A stretch of DNA of 64,000 nucleotides from Viridibacterium sp047600765 (GCA_047600765.1 JASGKF010000002.1:186001-250000); one strand, 5' to 3'. Shown: positions 7,485-16,494, counted from the stretch's first letter. Made by a program: numbers and translations. Notes: generated by a model not told the origin, from the sequence alone.

Positions 7485-9623
7485 TCAGCGTGCCTTGCCG
7501 TCGGCGGGAGGCAGGAAGTGGGTGGTGGACAGCACTTCCTGCGGCAGCGGATGCGACATCAGGTAACCCTGAGCTTCGCCGCAGCCATCCGTCAGCAGCA
7601 TGGCGAGCTGTTCTTCCGTTTCCACCCCCTCGGCAATCACCTGCAGCTTCAGTACCCGCGCCAGCGACAGCACGGCCAGCACGATCTCGCGATCGTTCTT
7701 GTCCCGCATCATGCGGCTGATGAAAGACTGGTCGATCTTCAGCCGGTCGATAGGCAGGCGCGACAGGTAGCTGAGGCTGGAGTAGCCGGTGCCGAAGTCG
7801 TCGATGGCGATGGAGACGCCGATGGCCTTGAGCTCCTGCAGGATGCGCGTGCTTTCAGCCACGTTGGCCATCAGTCCGCTCTCGGTGATCTCCAGTTCGA
7901 GCAGTGCTGGCGGCAGGCCGCTTGCATCGAGGACTTGCTGCACGCGCGAGACGAACTTGCCGTCGCTGAGCTGGCTGACGGCGACATTGACGCTCATGCG
8001 CAGCGGTGCGTAGCCCTGTTGCTGCCAGGCCATGGCTTGCGCGCAGGCGGTCTGCAGTACCCAGTCGCCTACGGCCGGCATCAGGCCGATGTCTTCTGCG
8101 ATGGGAATCAAGGCCGCTGGCGCCATGATGCCCTGCACCGGGTGGCGCCAGCGCAGCAGGGCTTCCACACCGGTGAGGCGTCGCGTGGCAACGTCGAACT
8201 GCGGCTGGTAGTACAGCATCAGCTCATTGCGGCGCAGTGCCAGGCGCACGCTGGCCTCGGCTTCCATGCGCTGGATGGCCTCGTCGGTCATCACCGGGTC
8301 ATAGAACTGGGCGCCGCCGCGCTGTTGCGATTTGGCACGATGCAAAGCGGAGTTGGCGTTGCGCAGCAGGGTCTCGAGGTCTTCACCGTCACGCGGGAAC
8401 AGCGCTATGCCCGCCGTGGCGCTGACCTGCAGCTCACGATCCGTGAGTTGTACCGGCATGTTGATCGCATCGGTCACGCGCTTGGCCTGCAGCAGTGCGT
8501 CGTCCGGCCGCTCGGCATGCCGCAGCAACAGCACGAAGGTGTCGGCCGAAATGCGCGCCACGGTGTCTTCTTCGTCCGCCAGGCGCTGGATGCGGTCGGC
8601 AATTTCGCACAGCACGGCGTCGCCAGCGGCCTGGCCGAAGCTGTCGTTGACCAGGGTGAAGCGGTCGAGGTCCACCACCAGCAGTGCCATCGGTGTCTCG
8701 CTGCGCTGGTGGTGCAGGATGGCTTGCGCCGTGCGGTCCTGCAGCAGGCTCAGGTTGGGCAGGCCGGTGAGGGCATCGTAGTTGGCGAGGTAGCGGATGC
8801 GCGACTCGTATTCCTTGCGGTCGCGTACGTCGCGCGCGATGGTTGACAGGAACTCGATGCTGCCGTCCGGATTGGGGTGGGCGATGAGGGCCAGCGAAAC
8901 CGGGATGAGCTCGCCACGCGTGGTGAGCAGCTCGGTTTCGCCGCGCCAGGTGCCGTGCTGGTAGACGTGGGGGATGGCAGTGTGGCGGATCAGTTCGCGC
9001 GCCTCTGCCGGCAGGTAGCGTTCGGCGGGCAAGCCTTCCAGCGGCAGCTCGGGCAGGTTCAGCACCTGCAGGCCGCCGGCGTTGATGTAGGTCATCGTCA
9101 TGTCGATGTTGCAGATGCAGACGAAGTCCGGCGTCGCTTCGAGGATGTCGGCCAGCTGCCGGCGCGAGACTTCCAGCACCTGCCGTGTTTCGCGGTCAGA
9201 GGCCTCGCGCAGCGCACGTTGAACCGCTGGTCCCAGCCGGCTCAGGTTGGTCTTCAGCACGTAGTCGGTGGCGCCATTGGTCAGCGCCTCGATGGCGCGC
9301 TCTTCGCCGATGGTGCCGGAGACGAAGATGAAGGGGGTTTCCTGCGCCATCTCGTTCACGATCTGCAGTGAGCGCAGACCGTCCATGTTGGGCATGGAGT
9401 AGTCGGACAGCACGAGGTGGGGGTCGAAGTCGGCGAGTTCCTGCATGAGGTCGTTCTCGCGCCAGACACGCCGGCTGATGAAGCTGAGGTCATGCCGGGT
9501 CAGTTCATGCATCGCCAGTTCGGCATCGAGCTCGGAGTCTTCGACGAACAGGATGCGTACCGGCGAGCTGAGCTGCGGTGTTTCGTTGCGCGGGTTCTTG
9601 TCGGGGATGATGCGGAACTTCAT
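7485..9623 (-). CDS. Response regulator with REC-PAS-GGDEF-EAL domains (c-di-GMP phosphodiesterase)
   Basis: 712 residues. A receiver domain comes first (about 20-140, phospho-acceptor Asp in VLSDYSMPNMDG). A PAS domain follows (about 155-275), then GGDEF (about 285-440) and EAL (about 455-700). The EAL signature is intact (GVEALLRW, DDFGTGYSSL, AEGVETEEQL), so it should hydrolyse c-di-GMP. The GGDEF active-site motif reads SADTF in place of GGDEF, so cyclase activity is not expected; the domain may bind GTP or help dimerisation. It is the last gene of the TonB receptor / YfiR / kinase / receiver operon, and is the probable output of that cascade. Confidence 0.92.
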   Translation of the reverse strand: MKFRIIPDKNPRNETPQLSSPVRILFVEDSELDAELAMHELTRHDLSFISRRVWRENDLMQELADFDPHLVLSDYSMPNMDGLRSLQIVNEMAQETPFIFVSGTIGEERAIEALTNGATDYVLKTNLSRLGPAVQRALREASDRETRQVLEVSRRQLADILEATPDFVCICNIDMTMTYINAGGLQVLNLPELPLEGLPAERYLPAEARELIRHTAIPHVYQHGTWRGETELLTTRGELIPVSLALIAHPNPDGSIEFLSTIARDVRDRKEYESRIRYLANYDALTGLPNLSLLQDRTAQAILHHQRSETPMALLVVDLDRFTLVNDSFGQAAGDAVLCEIADRIQRLADEEDTVARISADTFVLLLRHAERPDDALLQAKRVTDAINMPVQLTDRELQVSATAGIALFPRDGEDLETLLRNANSALHRAKSQQRGGAQFYDPVMTDEAIQRMEAEASVRLALRRNELMLYYQPQFDVATRRLTGVEALLRWRHPVQGIMAPAALIPIAEDIGLMPAVGDWVLQTACAQAMAWQQQGYAPLRMSVNVAVSQLSDGKFVSRVQQVLDASGLPPALLELEITESGLMANVAESTRILQELKAIGVSIAIDDFGTGYSSLSYLSRLPIDRLKIDQSFISRMMRDKNDREIVLAVLSLARVLKLQVIAEGVETEEQLAMLLTDGCGEAQGYLMSHPLPQEVLSTTHFLPPADGKAR

Positions 9624-9659
9624 GGTTGCGGCCCTGCAGGTGATGGAACTGCTTGCAAC

Positions 9660-10103
9660 TCAGCGTCTGGCGCGGTGGTTGACCGACAGCCAGTACAGAC
9701 CGGCCTGACGCGCTACTTCGGTAAGATCTTCGTAATTCACGGGCTTGACGACGTAGCTGTTGGCGCCCAGGTCATAACTTTTGACGACATCCTTTTCCTC
9801 TTGCGAAGAGGTCATGACGACGACGGGAATGTTCTTCTTCGTCGGATCGCCCTTGAGCCGCGACAGTACTTCCATGCCATCGACCCGCGGCATCTTGAGA
9901 TCGAGCAGGATCAGGCCGGGGTCGATCTTCTCGCGCGCGATGAAGCGTCCTTCGCAATAAATGTAGTCCAACGCTTCCTGCCCATCCTTCAGCCACTGGA
10001 TGCTGTGCTGCTTGCGCACGGTCTCCAGCCCCCGCAGGCTCAGCTCCGCGTCCAGCGGGTTGTCCTCGACGAGGAGGATCTCCACGTGTTCAATCACTTC
10101 CAT
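9660..10103 (-). CDS. Single-domain response regulator (Rcp1-like receiver)
   Basis: 147 residues, a receiver domain only. The acidic pocket is EDN near residue 14, the phospho-acceptor is Asp68 in LILLDLKMPRVDG, with T/S in MTSSQ and Lys in VVKPVN. The type is the Rcp1-like receiver often paired with PAS-bearing kinases. The start at 10103 overlaps the end of the kinase gene by 14 bp, which indicates translational coupling. It probably shuttles phosphate between the kinase and the REC domain of the next gene, or acts as a phosphate sink. Confidence 0.9.
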   Translation of the reverse strand: MEVIEHVEILLVEDNPLDAELSLRGLETVRKQHSIQWLKDGQEALDYIYCEGRFIAREKIDPGLILLDLKMPRVDGMEVLSRLKGDPTKKNIPVVVMTSSQEEKDVVKSYDLGANSYVVKPVNYEDLTEVARQAGLYWLSVNHRARR

Positions 10104-11997
10104 GTCGTGACTCCTTGGGGAGCGTGAAGTAGAAGGTGGCGCCCTGGTCCAGCACGCTGTCGGCCCAGACCCGGCCACCGTGCCGTGACACGATGCGCTG
10201 CACGAGGGCCAGCCCGACCCCCGTGCCCGGGAATTCCGAAGCTTCATGTAGACGCTGGAAAACGCCGAAGAGTTTCGCCTTGTAGCGCGGATCAAAGCCA
10301 GTGCCGTTATCCCGCACAAAGAAGACATGCTCGTCGTCTTCCGACACCGATCCGACCTCGATGACCGGCTGGTCCCGCTTTGCGCTGAATTTCAGGGCAT
10401 TCGACAGCAGGTTGCTCCACACCTGCGCAAGCAACGAACGGTCGCCCTCGGCCGACGGCAGGGTGCCCAGGTGCAGCTGCGCCTTGCAGCCCTCCTGCTG
10501 GGTAGACAGGCTGTCGAAGATCGAGGCGGCAAGGGCCTGCATGTCCACCGTGCCGGGCTGCAGGGCTTTGCGGCCGAGGCGCGAGAAGGTCAGCAGGTCG
10601 TCGATCAACGCGCCCATGCGCGCGCCCTCGCTCTGGATGATGCCCAGCAGGCGCTGGCCTTCGGTGCTCAGCGTGCTGGTCTTGTCCTGCGACAGGATCT
10701 TCGAGAAGCCCAGCACGGCGCGCACTGGCGCGCGCAGGTCGTGTGAGACCGAGTAGCTGAAGCTTTCCAGCTCGTGGTTGGTTTCTTCGAGCTGCTCTGT
10801 GCGCTGCGAGACGCGTTGCTCCAGCTCGCGGTTGAGCTTGTGCACCTCTTCTTCGGCGGCGCGCCGGTCGTGGATGTCGGCGACTGAGCCGATCCACTCG
10901 GCTGTATCGGTGTGATCGCTGGTGCTGACGGCCACGCGCAGCAGCACGAAGCGATAGGACTCGCTGGCGGCATGCCACAGACGCGCCTCGACCTCGAACG
11001 AGGTGCCCGCCGCGACGCCATCCGTCCAGGCCTTATCGATACTTTCGCGATCATCGGGGTGGAAGGCGTTGCGCCAGCCGAAGCCGCGACTGGCGCGCGC
11101 GTCTTGCCCCGTGTAGGCCTCCCATTGTTCGTTGCCGCCACGCCAGGCGCCGTGCCCGTCCGACACCCAGGTGACTGCCGCGCTGGCAGCAATCAGCGCG
11201 CGGTTGCGCTGTTCGCTGAGCTGCAGGGCCTTCTGGGCGTGGATGCGGTCTGTGATCTCGTGTTCCAGCGTGGTGTTGGCTGCTTCCAGCGCCACCGTAC
11301 GCTTGCTGATCTCGGCCAGCATGTCGTTGAAGGCCTCCACCAGGAAGCCGATCTCGTCGCTGCTGGTCTTCTGCGCGCGCAGTGAGAAATCGCGGCCATC
11401 CACCACGCGTCGCGCCACCTCGGTGACGGACAGGATGGGGGCGGTGACCGACTTCTGCATGTGGCGCGAGGTGATGTAGGCCACCAGCAGGCTCAGCGCC
11501 ATGACTGCCAGCAGGATGCCGAACGAGGCCAGGGTGCGCTGGCGGGCGTCGTTGTTGCTCTGGATGAACAGGGTGCCGAGGATCTCGTCCTTGTCGATGA
11601 TGCGTTTGTAGAGCACCAGCTCGCCGTTCTCTTCGCTCATGCCCTCGGCGCCGGGCAGGCGCGGGATGCGGTGAGTCAGCCCGTCCTGCTTGATCCACGA
11701 GGCGAACAGCTCACCACGCGCCGTGTAGATGGCGGCCGCCGTCACCGTGGGGGAGGCCTGCAGCAGCGCGAGATCGTCGTTGGCTGCGCTCTTGTCGTTG
11801 AAAGACAGAGCCGGTGCGCTGGCGCGGCTGACGATGTCGGCCAGCATGGTCAGCTCCGACGTGACGAAGCTGCGGTACAGGTGCCAGTTGTTGAGCATCG
11901 TGATTGCGCCCGCCACCGTCAGCGACAGCAGGGTGGTGATCAGGATGATCAGCATCATCTTGAGCCGGATCGACTGGATGGGAACGCCCAGGATCAT
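10090..11997 (-). CDS. Membrane sensor histidine kinase (CHASE8-like, HAMP, PAS, HisKA, HATPase)
   Basis: 635 residues. Transmembrane helix 1 is near 15-37. A periplasmic region resembling CHASE8 follows (about 38-155), then helix 2 near 160-182, HAMP (about 185-240), a PAS domain (about 265-385), and HisKA with the phosphorylated His in SVSHDLRAPVRA. The HATPase domain has N box WSNLLSNALKFS, DNGTGFDP and GTGVGLALV. It autophosphorylates and should pass phosphate to the receiver encoded in the overlapping gene. The upstream YfiR gene overlaps its start by 4 bp. YfiR-like proteins bind the periplasmic part of CHASE8 partners, so this kinase probably reads YfiR. Confidence 0.9.
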   Translation of the reverse strand: MILGVPIQSIRLKMMLIILITTLLSLTVAGAITMLNNWHLYRSFVTSELTMLADIVSRASAPALSFNDKSAANDDLALLQASPTVTAAAIYTARGELFASWIKQDGLTHRIPRLPGAEGMSEENGELVLYKRIIDKDEILGTLFIQSNNDARQRTLASFGILLAVMALSLLVAYITSRHMQKSVTAPILSVTEVARRVVDGRDFSLRAQKTSSDEIGFLVEAFNDMLAEISKRTVALEAANTTLEHEITDRIHAQKALQLSEQRNRALIAASAAVTWVSDGHGAWRGGNEQWEAYTGQDARASRGFGWRNAFHPDDRESIDKAWTDGVAAGTSFEVEARLWHAASESYRFVLLRVAVSTSDHTDTAEWIGSVADIHDRRAAEEEVHKLNRELEQRVSQRTEQLEETNHELESFSYSVSHDLRAPVRAVLGFSKILSQDKTSTLSTEGQRLLGIIQSEGARMGALIDDLLTFSRLGRKALQPGTVDMQALAASIFDSLSTQQEGCKAQLHLGTLPSAEGDRSLLAQVWSNLLSNALKFSAKRDQPVIEVGSVSEDDEHVFFVRDNGTGFDPRYKAKLFGVFQRLHEASEFPGTGVGLALVQRIVSRHGGRVWADSVLDQGATFYFTLPKESRHGSD

Positions 11998-12617
11998 TGT
12001 TGCCCCCCCGGTACGACCTGGCGGGCCACGGCCAGCAGGCGCGAGCTGATTTTCAGCATGTTGCGTTCGGCGACGGGCAGTGACACGTCGAAACGCACCT
12101 GCTCATCGACCACGACGAAATTGATGACGCTGGCCTGGATCGGGCTTTCGTCGAGTTCGGTAATAGTCAGCACGGGCAGTGCACGCGTGGCCGCCAGCGC
12201 GCGATTGATGCGTGCCGAGGCGGCGCTGCCGATGAACAGCACCTGCGCCCCCGTCGTCGCTTCACCGGCCGTCAGGCGGCGCACCACCACGTTGTGGCCG
12301 TTGACGTTGCGCCCGCTGGTCAGCTTGTCCAGTTCGGCCGCGATGTCGTCGGCCTGCATCACGGCGATGACGAAGGGCGCATCGGCCTGGTCGAAGGCGC
12401 CCGATGGCCAGGTGACGTAACCGGTGAACTTGTAGAGGAAGGCCGCCTTGATGCGCGCCTCGGCAGCGCCATCCGGCCCTTCGGCATGCAAGGGGGCGGT
12501 GCACAGCACCAGCAGGCCCAGCAGCATTGCGTGCAACGCCGCCACGCAACGTCGCCACGCTGGCACGGGGCCGGTGAGCGGACGTTGCGGCACAGGACGG
12601 TGCGCGTGCAGCGGCAT
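11994..12617 (-). CDS. YfiR-family periplasmic protein (DUF4154)
   Basis: 207 residues. A signal peptide spans about 22-46 (LHAMLLGLLVLCTAPLHAEG). The mature part has the family pattern: IKAAFLYKFTGYVTWPSGAF, then FVIAVMQAD, GAQVLFIGSAAS, LPVLTITE and VINFVVVDEQVRFDVSL. In Pseudomonas, YfiR is a periplasmic repressor of the YfiN diguanylate cyclase. Here it lies between a TonB receptor and a CHASE8-like kinase, with 1- to 4-bp overlaps on both sides. The likely role is to relay receptor or periplasmic state to the kinase. Confidence 0.88.
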   Translation of the reverse strand: MPLHAHRPVPQRPLTGPVPAWRRCVAALHAMLLGLLVLCTAPLHAEGPDGAAEARIKAAFLYKFTGYVTWPSGAFDQADAPFVIAVMQADDIAAELDKLTSGRNVNGHNVVVRRLTAGEATTGAQVLFIGSAASARINRALAATRALPVLTITELDESPIQASVINFVVVDEQVRFDVSLPVAERNMLKISSRLLAVARQVVPGGQQ

Positions 12618-14554
12618 CAGAACCCCACGCTCAGGCCAAGGTGGAACGATGCGCCGAATTCGCTACCCGTCGCGGTGGTGCCGAATTCGCGATGCTCACC
12701 GCCCTGGGCGTTGAGGATGGAGAGGGTGGTCGTCACGTTTTTGGTCAGCTTGTAACCCCCATGCAGATCCAGCGCCGTGTAGGACGGTACGCGCGGGTTG
12801 GGCAGCTCCGACACATGGCGCAGGAAGGCCGACAGCGAGAGCTTGTCGATGGGGTCCCAGTAGCTGCGCAGCTGCCACTGGTACTTGGGGTCGTTGCCCA
12901 GCGAGCTCTGGTCGCCGATGCTGCCGGGCTGCGCCGCGTAGTTCATGCGCAGGCGCGTGAAGCCGGCGTCGAAGCGCCAGGCGCGGTTGAGGCGATACGA
13001 ACTCCAGCCCTCGACGCCGTAGGAGTGACCTTCCAGCCCGTTGTTGAACTGCACGGCCGAGCCGACGATGCGCCCGGCGCGCAGGCGGCGGAAGCGTTCG
13101 TAGAAGGTGGTCAGCGAGAACGACAGCGCGCTGGTGACTTGCGAGCGCAGGCCCAGTTCGGCCGTGTTGGCGATCTCGGATTCGAACTCCGGGCCACCCG
13201 CCAGCGAGGTGCTGCCGGTTGCATAGAGGTCGCGGTCGATGCGGCTGGGCGCGCGCACCGAGCGCGACAGGCTGCTCCAGATCACGGAGTCCTTGCCGAC
13301 TTGCTGGCTGAGGCGCAGCGTGGGCATGAACTCCCAGTGCGTGTAGCTGTTGTACTCGGCCAGCATGCCGACCGAGGCGCGCGTCGTCTTCGTCAGCATC
13401 AGGTCGTCCTGCGCGAAGATGCCGGCACGCTGCAGGGTTTCGCTCTCGGGCACCAGCATGAAGGCGCTGGTGGTGTTGATGATGTGGTCGCGCGCGACGC
13501 GGTAGTTGCCACCGAGGATGAAGTCCTGACGATCACTGACCTTGAGCGTGAGCTGTGTGAGGAAGTCGTGGATCTGCAGGCGTTCGTTGAAGATGCCGGG
13601 ACTGTGGCGGCGCGTCGAGTCGTAGTAGTAGCGGGTCACGTAGCGTGCATCCTTGCCCAGCGTGTCGCTCCAGCGCAGCAAGAGGTTGGCGCCGGAGATG
13701 TGCTGCCGCTCTGGCAGGACGGGGTCCAGCTCGCCGTCGTAGGCGTCGCCCTGAATCGTGAAGCCACTCATGGCGGTGCCGGAGTCGAGGCGGAAGCCGC
13801 CCTGTGTCTTGTTCCAGGCATCCGAGGCCGAGATGTTGCGGATGCGCTCGGTCACCTCGTGGTTGTCGCGCTTGGCATAGATGCGGAAATCCGTCGTCTC
13901 GCCCAGTTCGCCGCCGTGGCGCGCCGCTACCCCGTGCCGGCTGCTGCCGGTTGAACCGCTGATGAGCGTGCCGCGGCTCTCTTCGGCGCGGCGCGTGATG
14001 ATGTTGATCACGCCGTTGACCGCGTTGGAGCCCCACAGCGAAGCACCGGGGCCGCTGATGATCTCGATGCGGTCGATGTCGGCCATGAAGGTGTCCTGCA
14101 CGTCCCACAAGGTGCCGGAGAACAGCGGCGTGTAGAGCGAGCGCCCGTCGAGCTGCACCTGCAGCTTGTTGGCGGCCGTGGAGTTGAAGCCGCGTGCGCT
14201 GATGGCGTATTCCCGCGCATTGAGCCGCGCCACCTGCAGGTTGGGGGCGAGTTGCAGGGCTTCGGGCAAGCTGCGCGCATTGGCGCGGCGGATGTCGGCG
14301 GCGGTGATCACGTAGATCGACGCGGGCGCGGTGGCCAGCGGTTCTGCGCGCCGCGAGGCCGAGGTGACGCGCATCTTCGAGAGCTGTTCCAGGCTCAGGT
14401 CGGCGAGGTCCTGTTCGGGTTCCGCCGCTTGCAAGCCGGTGGAGGCGGCAAACAGCAGTGCCGCCGGGTACGCGGCGCACCAGGGCCTGCGCTGCTGCGC
14501 GATACCCTTGTCGGGAACAGGGACTTGCCTGACGTCAGGGGCTTTGCGTGCCAT
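12617..14554 (-). CDS. TonB-dependent outer-membrane receptor
   Basis: 645 residues from ATG 14554; a GTG directly before it (14557) is also possible. The signal peptide is long, ending near AASTGLQAAE. The plug domain spans about 60-190 (APASIYVITAADIRRANARS, LQLAPNLQVARLNAREY, SGPGASLWGSNAVNGVINII). A beta-barrel with alternating aromatic strands follows and ends in LGLSVGF, with a terminal Phe as in outer-membrane barrels. The ligand is unknown. The short variant beginning LADLSLEQLSKMRVTSASRR commonly occurs next to YfiR and c-di-GMP proteins. It is the first gene of the five-gene minus-strand operon. Confidence 0.88.
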   Translation of the reverse strand: MARKAPDVRQVPVPDKGIAQQRRPWCAAYPAALLFAASTGLQAAEPEQDLADLSLEQLSKMRVTSASRRAEPLATAPASIYVITAADIRRANARSLPEALQLAPNLQVARLNAREYAISARGFNSTAANKLQVQLDGRSLYTPLFSGTLWDVQDTFMADIDRIEIISGPGASLWGSNAVNGVINIITRRAEESRGTLISGSTGSSRHGVAARHGGELGETTDFRIYAKRDNHEVTERIRNISASDAWNKTQGGFRLDSGTAMSGFTIQGDAYDGELDPVLPERQHISGANLLLRWSDTLGKDARYVTRYYYDSTRRHSPGIFNERLQIHDFLTQLTLKVSDRQDFILGGNYRVARDHIINTTSAFMLVPESETLQRAGIFAQDDLMLTKTTRASVGMLAEYNSYTHWEFMPTLRLSQQVGKDSVIWSSLSRSVRAPSRIDRDLYATGSTSLAGGPEFESEIANTAELGLRSQVTSALSFSLTTFYERFRRLRAGRIVGSAVQFNNGLEGHSYGVEGWSSYRLNRAWRFDAGFTRLRMNYAAQPGSIGDQSSLGNDPKYQWQLRSYWDPIDKLSLSAFLRHVSELPNPRVPSYTALDLHGGYKLTKNVTTTLSILNAQGGEHREFGTTATGSEFGASFHLGLSVGF

Positions 14555-14944
14555 CACCGTTACGCTCCGCTGGAACAGGTTGTTCTGTGGTGTGCGCGGC
14601 GCACACCGTCCAGATTCCCCGCCTCAAAGCCTGCCCTTGTTGAGGCCACGCCCTGCGACGGTCCGGGGCACTTGCGCGAGTTGCCAGGCGCACGTTCCGA
14701 CCACCAGAAGTATAGGGAGCACAGCAGACCCGCAGAACGCAGGGACTAAGCCCGGAACGTCGCGTTTCTCGTTCCTTTGTTTTCCCGCTTTGCGGCTTGC
14801 AGCAAGCCCTCCTGATCGACAACGGTCAGCGTTTCGCCGACTTGAGCGCAGCGAGCATGGCGCGCCCTTGCGGGCAGGGGCAGAAACAGGGAAGGCACAG
14901 CAGGCGGCGCCGAGGCGCAAGGGAGTGGAGCGGGAACGGGGGAA
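14555..14944. other. Leader and promoter region of the TonB receptor operon
   Basis: No gene was found in this 390-bp stretch. A near-perfect palindrome GGTGTGCGC-G-GCGCACACC lies at 14589-14607, close to the receptor start, and may be an operator or an mRNA hairpin. A possible minus-strand -10, TATACT, is at 14714-14709. I looked for a c-di-GMP riboswitch and did not find its conserved core. Confidence 0.35.
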
Positions 14945-15018
14945 TGGAGCGGGTAAAGGGAATCGAACCCTTCTCACGAGCTTGGGAAGCTCGGGTAATG
15001 CCACTATACGATACCCGC
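14945..15018 (-). tRNA. tRNA-Gly (anticodon TCC)
   Basis: Read on the minus strand, the acceptor arm GCGGGTA pairs with TACCCGC and is followed by T and an encoded CCA. The anticodon loop is CTTCCCA (anticodon TCC) and the T loop is GGTTCGATTCC. All four arms fold. It reads GGA glycine codons (and GGG by wobble). Confidence 0.96.
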
Positions 15019-15075
15019 CCGGAGGGGCTTTGCTGGCGCCGGTTACAGCGCAGGGAAGGCCCTGAGAGCAGGTGG

Positions 15076-15105
15076 ATTGTAGCGATTCGCGCCCGTCAGC
15101 GGCAA
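15076..15105 (-). promoter_or_regulatory. Promoter of tRNA-Gly
   Basis: On the minus strand TTGCCG (15105-15100) and TACAAT (15081-15076) are 18 bp apart, about 58 bp upstream of the tRNA 5' end. This is a normal sigma-70 arrangement for a tRNA gene. Confidence 0.6.
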
Positions 15106-15164
15106 GGCGGCAGGGGGCTGCGTGATAAACTCCGGCCCCTGATTGACGTCGAATTTTTCCGACC

Positions 15165-15368
15165 ATGCTGCAACTCTCCGTCAACGGCGAGCCTCGCCAG
15201 CTGCCCTCCGGCAGCACGGTCCTGCACCTTCTCGAACAGCTCCAGCTTGTCGGCAAGCGCGTGGCCGTTGAACGCAACGGTGACATCGTGCCGAAGAGCG
15301 CGCACGCGCTGACCGAGCTGAGCGAAGGCGATGCGCTGGAGATCGTGGTGGCGGTCGGTGGAGGCTGA
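15165..15368 (+). CDS. thiS: ThiS sulfur-carrier protein
   Basis: 67 residues, a ubiquitin-like fold (MLQLSVNGEPRQLPSGSTVL) ending in the essential Gly-Gly (EIVVAVGGG). The C-terminal glycine is adenylated and turned into a thiocarboxylate that donates sulfur to the thiazole ring of thiamine. thiG starts 1 bp after the stop, so the two are co-translated. No thiF, thiO or thiE lies next to it, and no TPP riboswitch of normal order is present upstream. Confidence 0.92.
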   Translation: MLQLSVNGEPRQLPSGSTVLHLLEQLQLVGKRVAVERNGDIVPKSAHALTELSEGDALEIVVAVGGG

Positions 15369-15369
15369 A

Positions 15370-16155
15370 GTGAGTGACCCCCTGATCATCGCCGGCAAGG
15401 CCTACGCATCGCGCCTGCTCGTCGGCACCGGCAAGTACAAGGACTTCGACGAGACCCGTCGTGCCATCGACGCCTCGGGCGCCGAGATCGTCACCGTGGC
15501 CGTGCGCCGCGTGAACATCGGCCAGAACGCCAACGAGCCCAGCCTGCTCGACGCGCTGCCCATGTCGCAATTCACCTACCTGCCCAACACGGCGGGCTGT
15601 TACAGCGCCGACGAAGCGATCCGTACGCTGCGTCTCGCTCGCGAACTGCTCGACGGGCATGACCTCGTCAAGCTCGAAGTGCTGGGCGATCCGCACACCC
15701 TGTTCCCCAACATGCCCGAGACCCTCAAGGCCGCCGAAGTGCTGGTCAAGGACGGTTTCAAGGTCATGGTCTACTGCTCCGACGATCCCATCCAGGCGCG
15801 CATGCTCGAAGACATCGGCTGCGTGGCCATCATGCCGCTCGCATCACTGATCGGCTCCGGCATGGGCATCCTCAATCCCTGGAACCTCAAGCTCATCATC
15901 GAGCAGAGCAAGGTGCCCGTGATTGTCGACGCAGGCGTTGGCACAGCGTCTGACGCAGCGATTGCGCTGGAACTGGGCTGTGACGGCGTGCTCATGAACA
16001 CCGCCATTGCTGCCGCGAAAGATCCGGTGCTGATGGCCAGCGCGATGAAGAAGGCCGTCGAAGCGGGTCGCGAAGCCTTCCTCGCGGGCCGCATGCCCAA
16101 GAAGTTCTACTCGGCGTCGCCGAGCTCGCCGACTTCGGGACTGATCGGTAGCTGA
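15370..16155 (+). CDS. thiG: Thiazole synthase ThiG
   Basis: 261 residues from a GTG start at 15370, right after thiS; the family length is about 255-265. It is a TIM barrel. The Schiff-base Lys is in LVKLEVLGD near residue 98. Phosphate-binding loops are in ASLIGSGMGILNP and DAGVGTASDAA, and GCDGVLMNTAIA is also conserved. It condenses 1-deoxyxylulose phosphate, dehydroglycine and ThiS-thiocarboxylate to form the thiamine thiazole. The ending KKFYSASPSSPTSGLIGS is typical of betaproteobacterial ThiG. Confidence 0.95.
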   Translation: MSDPLIIAGKAYASRLLVGTGKYKDFDETRRAIDASGAEIVTVAVRRVNIGQNANEPSLLDALPMSQFTYLPNTAGCYSADEAIRTLRLARELLDGHDLVKLEVLGDPHTLFPNMPETLKAAEVLVKDGFKVMVYCSDDPIQARMLEDIGCVAIMPLASLIGSGMGILNPWNLKLIIEQSKVPVIVDAGVGTASDAAIALELGCDGVLMNTAIAAAKDPVLMASAMKKAVEAGREAFLAGRMPKKFYSASPSSPTSGLIGS

Positions 16156-16157
16156 GC

Positions 16158-16454
16158 GTGTTGTTTGCCGTTCGCTTCTACGACCGGCCGGATCAACTGG
16201 CTGTGCGTCAGCAGTATCTGCAGGCGCATATCGACTGGCTGGATGTGCAGCGTGACGTGATTCTTGTGGGTGGCTCCTTGCGCGCAGAGCCAGGGGCTAC
16301 GCCAGAGGGCGGCTTGTGGGTTGTCAACGCGCCGGATCGCGCGACGATAGAGGCGCTGATCGAGAGCGATCCGTTCTGGATCCACGGCTTGCGCGCCCGC
16401 TACGAAATCCATTTCTGGAGCAAGGCTTTCCCCGAGCGGAAAGTCCCTGTCTGA
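16158..16454 (+). CDS. YciI-like protein (YCII domain)
   Basis: 98 residues, GTG start at 16158, 2 bp after thiG. It is a ferredoxin-like alpha-beta fold with LFAVRFYDRPDQLAVRQQYL and a His near residue 24 (LQAHIDWL), plus the DPFWIHGLRARYEIHFW ending seen in YCII proteins. The function in this family is mostly unknown; some members are muconolactone-isomerase-like or dehalogenating enzymes. Its position between thiG and trmB looks like simple operon placement. Confidence 0.8.
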   Translation: MLFAVRFYDRPDQLAVRQQYLQAHIDWLDVQRDVILVGGSLRAEPGATPEGGLWVVNAPDRATIEALIESDPFWIHGLRARYEIHFWSKAFPERKVPV

Positions 16455-16494
16455 ATACTCCGGGCCCAGCGCCCCTTTGCAGTGAAATTTTGCC

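Noticed and set aside
14558..14720. Search for a c-di-GMP riboswitch in the leader of the TonB receptor operon.
   Set aside because: The conserved GEMM core and tetraloop-receptor segments are not present; only an inverted repeat was found.
14926..14953. TGGAGCGGG repeated 19 bp apart at the tRNA-Gly 3' end, as for an attachment site.
   Set aside because: Only 9 bases match, there is no integrase or element nearby, and the flanks are continuous house-keeping DNA.
15019..15164. TPP-riboswitch-like pieces (CTGAGA and GCGCAGGGAA) upstream of thiS.
   Set aside because: The order is reversed relative to a real TPP riboswitch and the closing P1 stem is absent; the region is also the promoter of the opposite-strand tRNA.
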